Shown piece by piece: positions 10,602 through 20,794 of a stretch of DNA of 64,000 nucleotides; the first letter of the stretch is position 1; every line of letters starts with the position of its first letter. The DNA comes from Epithemia pelagica. Its lineage: Eukaryota; Bacillariophyta; Bacillariophyceae; Surirellales; Surirellaceae. The DNA lies in NCBI GenBank assembly GCA_946965045.2, contig OX337231.1, positions 3,596,001-3,660,000 on the forward strand. Direction: 5' to 3'. Below the pieces are notes generated by a model. That model did not search any database. It was not told the DNA's origin and saw only the letters and a list, made by a program, of their open reading frames with translations. The position numbers and the translations under genes were made by a program.

Positions 10602-11774
10602 TTAATTTCGATTCTTTCCTTTCTTTTTCTTTTTCTTCTTTTTGCCAAGGCCACGTGCCGCTTTTCGTTCTTCTTGGATGGCAAGTTTTTCGGCTTCAAT
10701 ATCTTGAACGACCGTTTCCAACAAACCCAATTGACGTTCAATCGATCCATTGCGAATCAATTCCATCATGACACGGAATTCGTCGGCCGAAAAGGTCAGA
10801 CCTCGTTTCGTCTCGACCGTACGACCCAGAGTTTCGTCGTAATTCATCTGAAAGGAACAACAAAAAAGAACAAAAACAACAAGAAAAGGGTGAGAAAAAA
10901 GACTGGAACGAACAACAGTAACAAAAGGAGCACATCCAATAGACAAGCGACGGACTCGAGTGCTGTTCCAATAATACGTTTGTGGTAGAACATGTCGTCC
11001 TTGAAGCACTATTCTTCAGACACACACATTGTTACAGCACTCGACTCCTCGCTCCATCGACGGTTTCACGATACCATTGTGATATTTGGTGTGACTCCAT
11101 ACTCGGTGGTTTGCTCAGCGTGTTCGTACCTGTCGGAGATCGACAAAGACACCAGTTCCTTTGGTTTGTACCGTCAATCGTCGTTTCTTGACCAAATCAT
11201 AATACAATTCTCCTGCCGCATTGCGTGTGACACCCTCTTTTTCATTTTCTTCTTGTCGCCAGGCACGAACGGCTTGTTTTTCCAATTGTCGACGTTCTCG
11301 ATGCGTCAGGGTGACTGATTCGTCGTCCTCGTCGTCCTCCTCCTCCGCATCGGAGGCAGACTCTTCGTCTTCTTCTTGGTCTGCAGTCTCGTCTCCGTCT
11401 TTGTCGTCTTGTGGGGTGGGTGGTGCTGGATCCCATGGTTTTCGTTTGGTAGGGGTAGCAGGTGCATCCCATGCACGTCGTTTGCTGGTGGTGGTCGATG
11501 CGGCTGTGGGAGTATCCCATGGTCGTTTGGCAGCACTGTGCCATCGAATCTGAGTCGTGGTGGTGGTGGTTGTTGTTGCAGTGGATGGACCGGATTGCAG
11601 TCGTTGTGGTGATGATGGTTGGGATACTACGGGGGACAACGGAGTCGTCATGGCAACCGGGGTGGTAGCAGCTGTGGATGCCACGCACGAAGAAACCAAA
11701 GATCGAGTGGTATTCGACGGTTGTGCAAGCAATTTGGAACCGATGGCTTTTTGATACAACAACCGGACCCACAT
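10602..11774 (-). CDS. PC4-domain protein A, presequence-like N terminus (possibly organellar)
   Basis: Exon 1 is 11774-11130, GT-AG intron 11129-10848 (282 bp, phase 0), exon 2 10847-10602, giving 296 aa. The spliced product reads LVKKRRLTVQTKGTGVFVDLRQ joined to MNYDETLGRTVETKRG and LTFSADEFRVMMELI. This follows the transcriptional coactivator PC4 / p15 single-strand DNA-binding fold (basic strand, VDIR-like strand, KKGI-like turn, then helix). The N-terminal 50 residues are Arg/Ser/Ala-rich without acidic residues (MWVRLLYQKAIGSKLL), like a mitochondrial presequence. An RPWD/RAWD/KPWD repeat region and a long acidic tract (EEDDEDDE) follow. The C terminus is poly-Lys. A role in organelle or nuclear DNA binding is inferred from the domain. 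The neighbouring gene at 12412 is a paralogue with an intron at the same place. Confidence 0.8.
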
Positions 11775-12411
11775 GGTGGAGTTTGTGGCAATGTTTGTTG
11801 TTCTTTAGCAGCCGCCAAGTGTTGTTGCCGTGTGATCGTTGTTTTGTTGTGCAAAGGGACCCTCTCGCCGGCCTTGTCGTCAAGCTCTCCGTCGTTCTGC
11901 AAAGAATCGAGTTCTTTGACTCGATCTCAAACTATCTTGGTTTCAGTATTGTTGTCGTCTCTAGATCGATGAACGACCCAACGAACACAACCGCAACAAC
12001 AACAACATCGCCATCTGAAGAAGGCAAAAGATACCGTTCTGTTGATTGGACGGTCCTTGGCCAGTCGCTCAAAATCAGACGCATCTGCGTCGCGTATTTC
12101 GTGGTCATTGCTACCAATGCTATCCTCTCCAGGACAATGGTGCCCAAGTATCTTTGCTATAGGCGGCAAAGATCATCCAACGAATACGCTTTTCCATCGG
12201 TTCGTGCAGTTTTCTTCTACATTTGACACACAGAGAGACTATAAACTGAAAGACTTTGGAGGTAGAATCTCCTATCCACTATACAGTTCTTTAGACTTGC
12301 CACCGCCGGGTGTGCTTCGGTGGACGGCCATGGTTTTGTTCTTGTGCCGATGGACGGTTTGCCTTCTACTTCCTAGGAAGAAGAGCCGCACTAGACCTAG
12401 AATGTATCGTT
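11775..12411. other. Spacer between the two PC4 genes
   Basis: About 640 bp between head-to-tail genes with only shadow frames. It likely contains the PC4-A promoter. Nothing specific is recognised. Confidence 0.5.
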
Positions 12412-13846
12412 TTACCCTTCATTGGCGAGCGCTTCCGCTGCTGCTTGTTCCTTGGCTTCTTGTTTCTTTTGTTTCTTCCGGGCCGTTACCAAGGGTTCCA
12501 AAAAGGCCTTGTAGGCTGCCTCTTCTTGAACTCGTTGTTCTTGGAGTTTGACCTTTTGTCGTTTGTGTTTGGGCAAATGGGCCGTCTCTTGCCATTTGGC
12601 ATCGAGACGGGTCATTTCCTGTTCCAAGGTGGAGGCATGTTCTTGAATCAATTCGGCCAAGAACCGAAATTGTCGAATGTTAAAGGTAATGCCTTGCACG
12701 GTAGGGACCCACGTATTGTTGAGTTCCCAATACTACCGGAATCATCATAATAGCACAATCCAAGACAAAGAGAGAGAGAGAAATAATGGTAGAATGAGCC
12801 AAAAATCAACAAAATCCAATCGATTCATCATCATCATCCAAGAGAAACAACAAGACAAACACACACAGGCGACACCGATTGAGAGATTTCAAACCAAACA
12901 AAAACAGAAACATGTGGTGATACACACGAATCCTTCCACGCCACACACATACCTGTCGAAAATCCACGTAGACGGTATTGTTGTAGACTTCCATGGTCAT
13001 TCGTCGTCGGGGGGACAATTCAAAGTAGACAAAGCCATCGGGATTGTGTTTGACAGCAGTATCATCCAAATTGTGACCCCGATCCTGCAAGACTTGACGA
13101 AAAAAGTGTCCGGCCAAGGTGCGATCCCACGTGGGTCGGGCTTGTCCCTTTTTCTTGCGTTTCAACAAGACCTTGTCCAAGGCCAACAATTCCATACTTC
13201 TATTACTAGTATCGTCGTCGTTGTCGTCGTCGTCATCATCTGGGGAACCTCGATACGCATCAAAGGCGGACAAGGGAGACAAGCTTGTTGTTGGTGGTGG
13301 TGCCGTGGTATTGGCGGCATGGGCCAATAATTCTTCATTGTGTTCGTCCTCCAAATCGTCGTCGTCGTCGTCGTCATCATCATCGTCGTCATTATCCTCC
13401 ACTAGATCGTCCTCCTCTTTCAAAAATTCGTCCTCGTCTTCCTCCTCGTCGTCATCTTCATCATCCTTGTGGTCCTTGGCGCTCCTGTCGTCTTTTTGTT
13501 CTTTTTCTTCTTGTTCTACTGAATCGCTCGGTTTGGCGTCTGGATCCGTGCCACTTGTTGTGCTGTTGCTATTCCACCGACTGCTTTGGGATGGGACATG
13601 CCGGACCAATGGTGGTTGGTGCGGAGCATGAGGAAGCATTTTCCAGTGTTGCAGCGTGGTTGGCACGGGGCAGGTCGTTGATACCAAGGTTCGTTGTCCT
13701 CCCATCTCCTGGTGCGGCTGCTCCAAGGATCCTCCTTGTTGTTGTGGTCCGAACACGGAGGCCCGGGAACGACGCCAGGCCACCACGAACCGTTGGGAGG
13801 CCAATGGGTGTCGTCGTTGTTGTCGCAGAGCCCACAACAACGACAT
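12412..13846 (-). CDS. PC4-domain protein B, presequence-like N terminus (possibly organellar)
   Basis: Exon 1 is 13846-12953, phase-0 GT-AG intron 12952-12733 (220 bp), exon 2 12732-12412, giving 404 aa. The joined domain reads FVYFELSPRRRMTMEVY, NNTVYVDFRQ, then YWELNNTWVPTVQ and GITFNIRQFRFLAELI, which is a clear PC4-like fold. The intron falls directly after VDFRQ, exactly as after VDLRQ in PC4-A. The N-terminal sequence (MSLLWALRQQRRHPLASQRF) resembles a mitochondrial presequence. Between it and the PC4 domain lies an extreme acidic region (runs of Asp and Glu at about residues 130-180 and again near 218-226). The C terminus is a Lys/Gln/Glu helix. Binding to single-stranded DNA is expected of the fold; the acidic tract may modulate it. 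Confidence 0.8.
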
Positions 13847-14480
13847 GATGATGATAATGGTTGTGTGGATGGAGCGGTTGTGGAACAGTGGCTACAGAGC
13901 GCTCGTGTAGTGTCGGTTGTTTTTTTTGTTTGCTGTTGTGTTGCTCTTTTCAAATCTGTGCCAGTACTCCACGAACCAAGAGAGCAACCCCCGAATGGAT
14001 TCGACGATCGAGCAATAACAATAACAACAACAACCACCACAAGATGTGCGGTTGTGATGGTGTGCCGCGAAGCCGAAAAGGGTGGGTATCTTCTTTGGTT
14101 TGGATTCGAACGATTGGGTCGCGTTCCGATCGCTTCAGAGTCGCGTGTTAGGATGCCAGTCATTTAAAGCCTCGGGGCGCGATGCGGTGGGTTTGATCGG
14201 ATCATCCCCCAGCGGGGGAGTTAGTGAGCTTGTGGTTAGCCTCTTATCATCTCCCGCTGGGGAATGCTCTTGCATTTGGATTTGTGACCCTTTTTGGTAA
14301 CAAACACGAGAGAACGGGGCACGACAAAGAGAGCCATTGGCATCATACAACTACTACTACAACGGTTGGAAGAAACATAGTCCTTGATCAAACGCCTCCT
14401 GTGTGTCGTGAAACAATCCACACGCTCCTCCTTATTTCTTTCGGGTGATCCAACCAACAACAATCGCTTTTTGATATACA
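13847..14480. promoter_or_regulatory. Divergent promoter region PC4-B / COPZ
   Basis: This 634-bp region separates divergent genes. It includes an imperfect GC-rich inverted repeat at 14205-14264 (listed separately). No coding frame is supported. Confidence 0.45.
14205..14264. repeat. Imperfect GC-rich inverted repeat
   Basis: The left arm TCCCCCAGCGGGGGAG (14205-14220) and right arm CTCCCGCTGGGGAA (14251-14264) are near-complementary, separated by 30 bp. The left arm is also nearly self-complementary. It could form a hairpin or cruciform or be a paired protein site. Function unknown. Confidence 0.5.
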
Positions 14481-15588
14481 ATGACGGTACGTGAACAAAC
14501 GGATTCATGTGAATGAAAGCGGTTCGAGTACCACACACCACTGTGGTTGTGGTTGTGGTTGTTCTTGTTAGAACCAACATCCAAAAGAACGGCAATGCGT
14601 GGATCCATCGTTCCGAATGCTGCGGCATCGTTGGACCAGCTGCTTCCGGTGCACCTCCACTCACCACCACCGTGTCTATTATTTGCCTTTGTTTAATGGA
14701 TGGATTCCCTTGGATTCTGCTGGATGGTTTGCTTGTTTCTCCATGGCGCAATCCTGTTCAACATGTACATGGCATTTACCATGTCCCAAACCCAAACAAT
14801 CCTTTTTCATTACTATTTTACCAACCACAATCTACAACAATGCATGTTGCGATGTACCCATTGTTTTGTGGCATTCTCTCTCTCTCTGTTGTATATAGCC
14901 TCTTCCTCCTCTTCTTCCCAAAGTGGATGCGATTTTGGTTTTGGACGGCGACGGCAATCGTTTGGCGGGCAAATATTATGGTGATTTTTTGAAACAGGCC
15001 GTGGGGGACCAGTCGGCCGAAGACTTGCGGGCCGTGTTTGAAAAACAATTGCATCAAAAAATGGGTGGAACGGTCGCTCGTCCCGATGCCGCCGAAGTGG
15101 TCACCTGTCAAGGCCGAACGGCCGTCTATTGCAGCAGTGGCAACAGTGGTCCCAGTCACAATCCGCACGAAGTCCGCGTCGTGCACGTCGGACCGTCGAA
15201 TGAATCGGAATTGGTCTTGGCCTATTTGTGCGAAGGCATGTACGATGCCCTGTCCCAATTAATGGGTGGTGCCACGGATCGCGGCATGATTTTGGACAAT
15301 TTGGAACTGGTCTTTTTACTCATTGACGAACATTGCGATGGTGGTATTATACTCGAAGTGGATGGGACCAAATTGGCCAGTGCTGTCTTGTTGCGCGATG
15401 AAGAAGCCATGAATGGTGGTGGCATGGAAGACGCGGGTGGCATGCCCAAGTCGGCCGGTGGTATGCCCGCAGGTGGCGGTGGCGGCATGCCGGGCAGTGT
15501 CGCCACGAGTGATTTGACCATTGGACAAGCCTTTGAAGTGGCACGTCGACAATTCATGGCCAACATGACCTCACGGGATGGAATGTAA
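14481..15588 (+). CDS. COPZ: Coatomer subunit zeta (COPI)
   Basis: The main exon (14899-15588) encodes PKVDAILVLDGDGNRLAGKYY, an acidic QSAEDLRAVFEKQLHQK helix, GNSGPSHNPHEVRVVHVG, SESELVLAYLCEGMYDALSQ-type sequence, MILDNLELVFLLIDEHCDGG and IILEVDGTKLASAVLLRD. This is the longin-like fold of zeta-COP, a component of the COPI F-subcomplex in Golgi-ER traffic. A first coding exon of only six bases (ATGACG, 14481-14486) followed by GTACGTG fits in phase with the acceptor TATATAG at 14898, giving MTPLPPLLPKVDAIL and 231 aa in total. Against the roughly 177-aa norm, the C terminus carries a Gly/Met-rich insert (GGMPKSAGGMPAGGGGGMPG). The identity is firm. The micro-exon start is a proposal from splice-site consensus and frame. 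Confidence 0.88.
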
Positions 15589-16164
15589 GAACCGAACACA
15601 TTATATTTGGATAGATGGATGGATCGTCGTCGTAGGAGTGTACTAGGGTGATTGTACCAAATTTCCACCCATTCCGGAATCCTGTGCTCCATAGGATATA
15701 ATAGACACACTGTAAGACAGGGACTGTTCCATATAACTCTCTTGTGTTTCGTTTGGGTGATCCACAACACTACCGTACGGTAGTTTTACCACTACACTTC
15801 TACACTTCTAGTAGGACTTGTCGTCGTTGCAGTGTCTCCATGGTTCGTTTCCACGCTTGCGTTGCGTGCTAGCATGAAGAACGAAACTATGCCTTTACGC
15901 GTGTCCGACCGCAGTTCCACAGCCAACAGCTTCGTTACTTGACGAACGTTCCTAGGGTGTCCGCTGCTCGTTGGGAAAAACCATGCCAAGAGTCTACACA
16001 GTAGTCTACACAGCACTGTGCCGAGGGAACAGTACGGTTACTAGTTCCATTTGTATTACGTACAAAAGGGTGTTACAATGTTCAGGATGGTAGCGTTGAA
16101 ATGATTCCAGTATATAAATATCGTTCTTTCAGAAGAAGGAGGAGCTTTGCCAACAAGAGTCTGC
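15589..16164. other. Convergent spacer COPZ / RGLE-C
   Basis: 576 bp between two 3' ends. It contains GGATGGATGG-like and TACACTTCTACACTTCTAG short repeats but no supported gene. Confidence 0.5.
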
Positions 16165-18084
16165 TCATCTTGGTCCTTGTTGTTGCTGGGGAAAGGATAC
16201 TCGACGAAAGCGGGGTTGGAGAGTCTCTTCTTCTTCTTCCCCATTGGGCTTGTCGTAGCTGTCCTGGTTCATCAAGCTTGTCCTGGTAGGAGGACAAAAC
16301 AAAGACGAATAAGAAGGAGTCATCATCAAGGAGGGGCGAGTGGTACTACTGGAACCATGTCGAGAATCTGCCGTCTCGGAGCGTGGTTGAGTTGCTGAAG
16401 TTTCTTCTAGTTCTTGTTCTTTGGAAAGGGCATGAAAGCGAGTCCGTTTCAGAGGAGGACATGCCACGCGGTACTGCGGCGCTGGTCCAGGACGAGACAC
16501 AACGGGACGGTTCTGGCTGCTGCTGTTGCTGCTCTGGTCGGGCCAACTGCTGCTGCTGCCATCCAGCGGCAGGGGACGACCGTAGGCTTGTTGATAATCG
16601 CGACGGGCTTCTTCCAAGGCCAATTGCACGGCCCATCGAGAATGGTGTCGGGATGTTTGTGCCACTACAGCCGTTGTATGATCCACACTCGGAAACGCAG
16701 CACCACCACCACAAGACGACGATGATGAAGGAGACGCGCAGGGCCTTAAGGTCAAGGAGGACGATGACGACGACGTGGATTCCGAACGCAAGGATCGTGG
16801 GGGTGGCAGAGTGGGCAAGGAAACATCCGAGACTCGTCGTCGTTGTTGGGTGGTTTGACATTTTTGCCAGGTGGCGACAATGCGTTTAATGGTAATGTAT
16901 CTTCGTCGTTGACGTTCCAAACAGGCCCGTTGTTCCAATCCACGTGTTTCATCCTCCTCATCAATAGTGTGACAATAATCGGAATGATGATAACGGGACT
17001 TGGACAAACACTGACAGGTAGTGGAAGACGATCGGAGCGGTGAAAGGGGATTTTCGGAAGCGGGAGAGACAAAGGGAGTCGTGGACAAGGACAGCAAGGA
17101 ATCCGTGTCGGCTCCTCCTCCGGAAAACTTGGCTCCACTCAAGGAATGTCTACGCATTACAGTCAATGGTTTTTGTGGTGTCGGGGATCGCACTCCACTC
17201 GTTAGTGAAGACAACAACAAGGGATCCTCCTCTGGTTCTTGTTGGGTGTTGCCAGGAGACTGGGGTGTGGAACACGAGTGGTGACTGCGATTGGCACTGG
17301 CAGCTGTGTGTGCCGCCTGGGAACACGTGGGAGAAGAAGATGTCGTCGTCGTTGTTCGAGTGGAATGAATCATGGCCATGGAATGGGAACATTGTTCTCT
17401 CAAGTGTCGACAAACCTCTCGTGCTTCTTGACGAAAGCGTTCCAAATCTTGAACATTGTACCACAAGAGCGATTGCCAGTTCTCCTCCTCCTCCTCCTTG
17501 TTCGTATCCATGGGAGAGGGAGCATCCATCACGTGCTGAATGGGAGTGGCAAAGACTACGGTCTTTCGTGACACTGAAGACAGTGCAGAAGAAGACGAAG
17601 ACGATGCATCCAATGATCCAGGCCGAGGCCGTTTGCGACCTGGAGAATGGCATGTGGTGGTGGATCGAGACGGGGGAGAATTCAGGGCTGTACTGGATGC
17701 CAGAGCTGTACTCGTTGGTGAAGTCGACTCGTGCTTGGAGGATGTTGTTGTTGTTGTTCTTTTGGTAGGAGAATGGAGTCGCCATTGTCTCGGTTGTTTG
17801 GCCGGGGACACGGGTGGTTGGGGCCGAGTCCGACAAGCTTTCCAAATTTCCTTGAGAATGATGCGTTCTTGATATTCATCAATTTGCGTGGTATACAATT
17901 CCTGGAGTTTGGCTGCCATGGTGGTAGTAGAAGTCTTTTGGCAAGAAGGTGTTGGTGTGGTGGTGGTGGAAGGGGCCGACCACCAAATGGCGGAGGAGGA
18001 TGAGGAGTTGGATCGATGATGGTGGGTGTGATGGTCCTCCCACTCTTCGTCTTCGTCGGACAGCCGAGGAGGTGCAACAGTCAT
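16165..18084 (-). CDS. RGLE-C: large RGLE-family protein
   Basis: A 639-aa protein starting at the ATG at 18084. The longer frame opens at TTG and was rejected. After an acidic/His/Ser-rich N terminus comes LYTTQIDEYQERIILKEIW and a PVSP motif. A Ser/Thr-rich stretch leads to KTVVFATPIQHVMD, then LLWYNVQDLERFRQEAREVC, a second long low-complexity linker, ETRGLEQRACLERQRRRY, and finally SRWAVQLALEEARRDYQQAYG before a basic C-terminal third. The QERI.L.EIW...PVSP element is shared only with RGLE-D, so C and D form a subfamily distinct from A and B. No catalytic motif or membrane segment is visible. The extensive disorder around short conserved blocks suggests a scaffold or regulator, which is inference. 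Confidence 0.78.
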   Translation of the reverse strand: MTVAPPRLSDEDEEWEDHHTHHHRSNSSSSSAIWWSAPSTTTTPTPSCQKTSTTTMAAKLQELYTTQIDEYQERIILKEIWKACRTRPQPPVSPAKQPRQWRLHSPTKRTTTTTSSKHESTSPTSTALASSTALNSPPSRSTTTCHSPGRKRPRPGSLDASSSSSSALSSVSRKTVVFATPIQHVMDAPSPMDTNKEEEEENWQSLLWYNVQDLERFRQEAREVCRHLREQCSHSMAMIHSTRTTTTTSSSPTCSQAAHTAASANRSHHSCSTPQSPGNTQQEPEEDPLLLSSLTSGVRSPTPQKPLTVMRRHSLSGAKFSGGGADTDSLLSLSTTPFVSPASENPLSPLRSSSTTCQCLSKSRYHHSDYCHTIDEEDETRGLEQRACLERQRRRYITIKRIVATWQKCQTTQQRRRVSDVSLPTLPPPRSLRSESTSSSSSSLTLRPCASPSSSSSCGGGAAFPSVDHTTAVVAQTSRHHSRWAVQLALEEARRDYQQAYGRPLPLDGSSSSWPDQSSNSSSQNRPVVSRPGPAPQYRVACPPLKRTRFHALSKEQELEETSATQPRSETADSRHGSSSTTRPSLMMTPSYSSLFCPPTRTSLMNQDSYDKPNGEEEEETLQPRFRRVSFPQQQQGPR

Positions 18085-20794
18085 GATGGAAACGAGATTG
18101 CGAGTACAAACAAAACGAAACAAAGAATCAAAACGAAGGGAGGTATCGATTCATGGACCAACACCAACAATGGAAGTAGCGTGCTTCTTGTTGTTGGTTT
18201 CCAAGCAACAACACTTTCTCCAAAACTGGCAATTGAAAACTGGCAATCCAGCAGCCCTTGTGTTGTGTTTCAATAGGATTTTTTCGTTGGTAAGAGCGTT
18301 TTTGGTTGCTTCTCTCTCTGGTTGTGTGACCTTCAAGAGTTGCTGTCGAACCGAGTCTTTTCGTTTGTGTGTGTGTGCGCGCAAGTCGGGAGGCACAAAA
18401 GACCCTCTCAATACAAAGTGGTAGTAGTCTTTGTGGGTAATCACCAATAACACCCCAACAACGAACAATCAATCAATCAAGGACTGCGGTTTGTCGTTGT
18501 TGATAAGGTGATGTCAAATACGAATATCAAAGCACGTGCCATTCATCCAGGTTCTTGGTGTGCAGCTGGGCGATCCAGATCGTGTGTTTCCGGCTCCTGC
18601 TGTTCAGATCGAGAAACCAACAATGGTGTGCCTCTTGCTGCTGTTGTGGTTGTTGGTTCGCTTTGCCGCTGCTTGAAACAAGCGGACTGCGTCCAAAGCT
18701 CACTACCGACAGGGCCAGCGAGTGTGACTCCAACAAGATGGTGTGTGGTTGTGTAAAAAATTGGTTGTCTCTGTTCCTGGACAAAGCACCGCCAACAAAC
18801 GCCAATGTATGGTGGATTGACAGCTCTCTTGCCTCTGTGATGATGGTGTTTGGGAATCTGGAGAAGGGTGAGAAAGGTTCTGGCGGAAAGACACTGTGGT
18901 TTCGTGGACTGGAGAGATAAATCACGCGGCTCCCAAAGAATCTGGATGGAGAGATGATTATTACTCGCGGCCGTTGTCCGTCTTGGTCGTTGCTGTTGGG
19001 TGAAAAATTCGTTGGTGCATCGTCGGGTTGGCGCACAGGTTTCTTCCTTCGTCTACTCTTTCACTCACAGTGGTACTGAACGTAACAGTCATGGTCACCG
19101 GATTTGTGGGTTTCTTTTCTGTGTCGTTTGGCTCCGCCCTACAAATTTTTGTTGAACGTTGAAACCGAAACTTAACAGCTTTTGTACCTTTGGGGCTCGG
19201 AGGGCAATTCCAATTTTTACTCTCTAGGTCCGATTTGACTCCATAAGTCATGTAGGAACATGACTAGAGGGCAATTCGAAAAAGGTGGATGGAAGTTTTT
19301 CACTCGTGTTCCTTGGATGTTCGACGAATAAGTACCTTCCACCACGATCAGACGGATACATACAGACCGAAAGTTACGGAGCAGTTATACGACTAGCTCC
19401 CCCATCTATGATAAATTCTATCTATCCATAAGTCGAGGTGCGCAGCGCGTGCCTTGTGTCGCATTCGCTCCCTTCCAGCCATCTGCCTTTGTTCGTTGTT
19501 CGTCGTGTCTGGATCAGTCTGTCCGTCGCGGAAACCAGAAATCTGATGTTTCCCCACTAGCAATGGTAGCTATGGTATCTTTCTCTAGCTCTAGGTACTC
19601 CTAGTGGAGACAATGACATCCTCCTGCACTTCTCTTCATCTCATAGGAAGGGAAATAGGAGTCTCTTCCTCCTCCTCTTCATCCCTTTATCATTTCTATG
19701 ATACAAGATGGTTTATTTGCTGCGGGTGACAAGTGACAACGGCATCCTCCGATCATGGATGTACCGGGACAATTTGGAACGAGTGAGATTCTTACCGAGC
19801 GCGATCCTTTCGTTGTAGGAAAGGAGCCATACCAATTATTGTTTTTCGGACTCAATTCTTTGGAACGATAGACATCATGATACACATGATACCGATAGAA
19901 AAGAACGACCCTTTTTGTCTGGCCGGGATGGTAGTGTCGTTGTTTGTATTAATACTGTCATGCTTCGTCTTATTGTTTCAATCTTCGATCCGACGCTCGA
20001 GTCTCCAAATGGGAATCTTGCATAATACTCTACTCCGACAAAGTACGAGTAGCTCGTAGTAGGAGTTCTGATAGTTGATACGAGTATAGAAGAAACCCGG
20101 CATGAGTGTTATGTTGCGGCACACATGTTTGTGGTGTCATTGTTGTCATTGGCTTCTGGTTTATGACGCACTCCATGTTTTTTGAGTTCCTTTGTCCATT
20201 CTTATATAGCCCTTTCGATGTTTGTCATACGCCCATTCAATTTGGGGGATTTGGGGGAGTTCGATCGCTCGTTCGTCGTTCCGCCATGCTGTGCAGCTCA
20301 CAACATCATGTTCCAAGCCCACATACACGATTCTTCTTTTGGTGTGTGATCTTGTCTGTTTTGTTTGGATTGATGGATTTGTGGTGTGATATTGTCCAAT
20401 CATCTGTTTTCTGTTATTGTCCCTCTCTCCAAAACGGGGTTCTAGTTTTCTCTCATTCGGGTTTGGTCTTGAAAACAGAGAGCAAGAGACAGAGAACGTG
20501 GGTACTAGATTGACGGCATTCACGAGAATCCTCCTCCTTGCGATCCCACCCATACACACAACATTCGCGACAACAATCCCCTCTCTAAGGCTATCGCCAC
20601 CATGCACTTGGAACAAAAAAGGAAATCAAATTGACGCATACACGTTTGCCGTTTGGATTCGCTCTCATAAAAAAACGAAAACAACAAACACTACACACAC
20701 GCACTGTCAGTATTGATTCCACTCTCCAACGTCTCTGTGTTCCATTGCGTTCATCTCCCATTCTTCTTGCTCCGTTGTATCATCATCATCAATC
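18085..20794. other. Long divergent intergenic region RGLE-C / RGLE-D
   Basis: About 2.7 kb with no supported gene. Frames here are short, lack domain similarity and mostly begin at non-ATG codons. AT-rich patches and CAA/GTT runs are present. It must contain both RGLE promoters. I see no transposon termini. Confidence 0.5.

Noticed and set aside
13119-13631. Ser-rich plus-strand frame opposite PC4-B
   Set aside because: Antisense shadow of the poly-Asp tract; the PC4 domain on the other strand is the real signal.
14080-14165. Possible tRNA on the minus strand, suggested by GTTCGAATC
   Set aside because: The arms do not pair into T, anticodon and acceptor stems.
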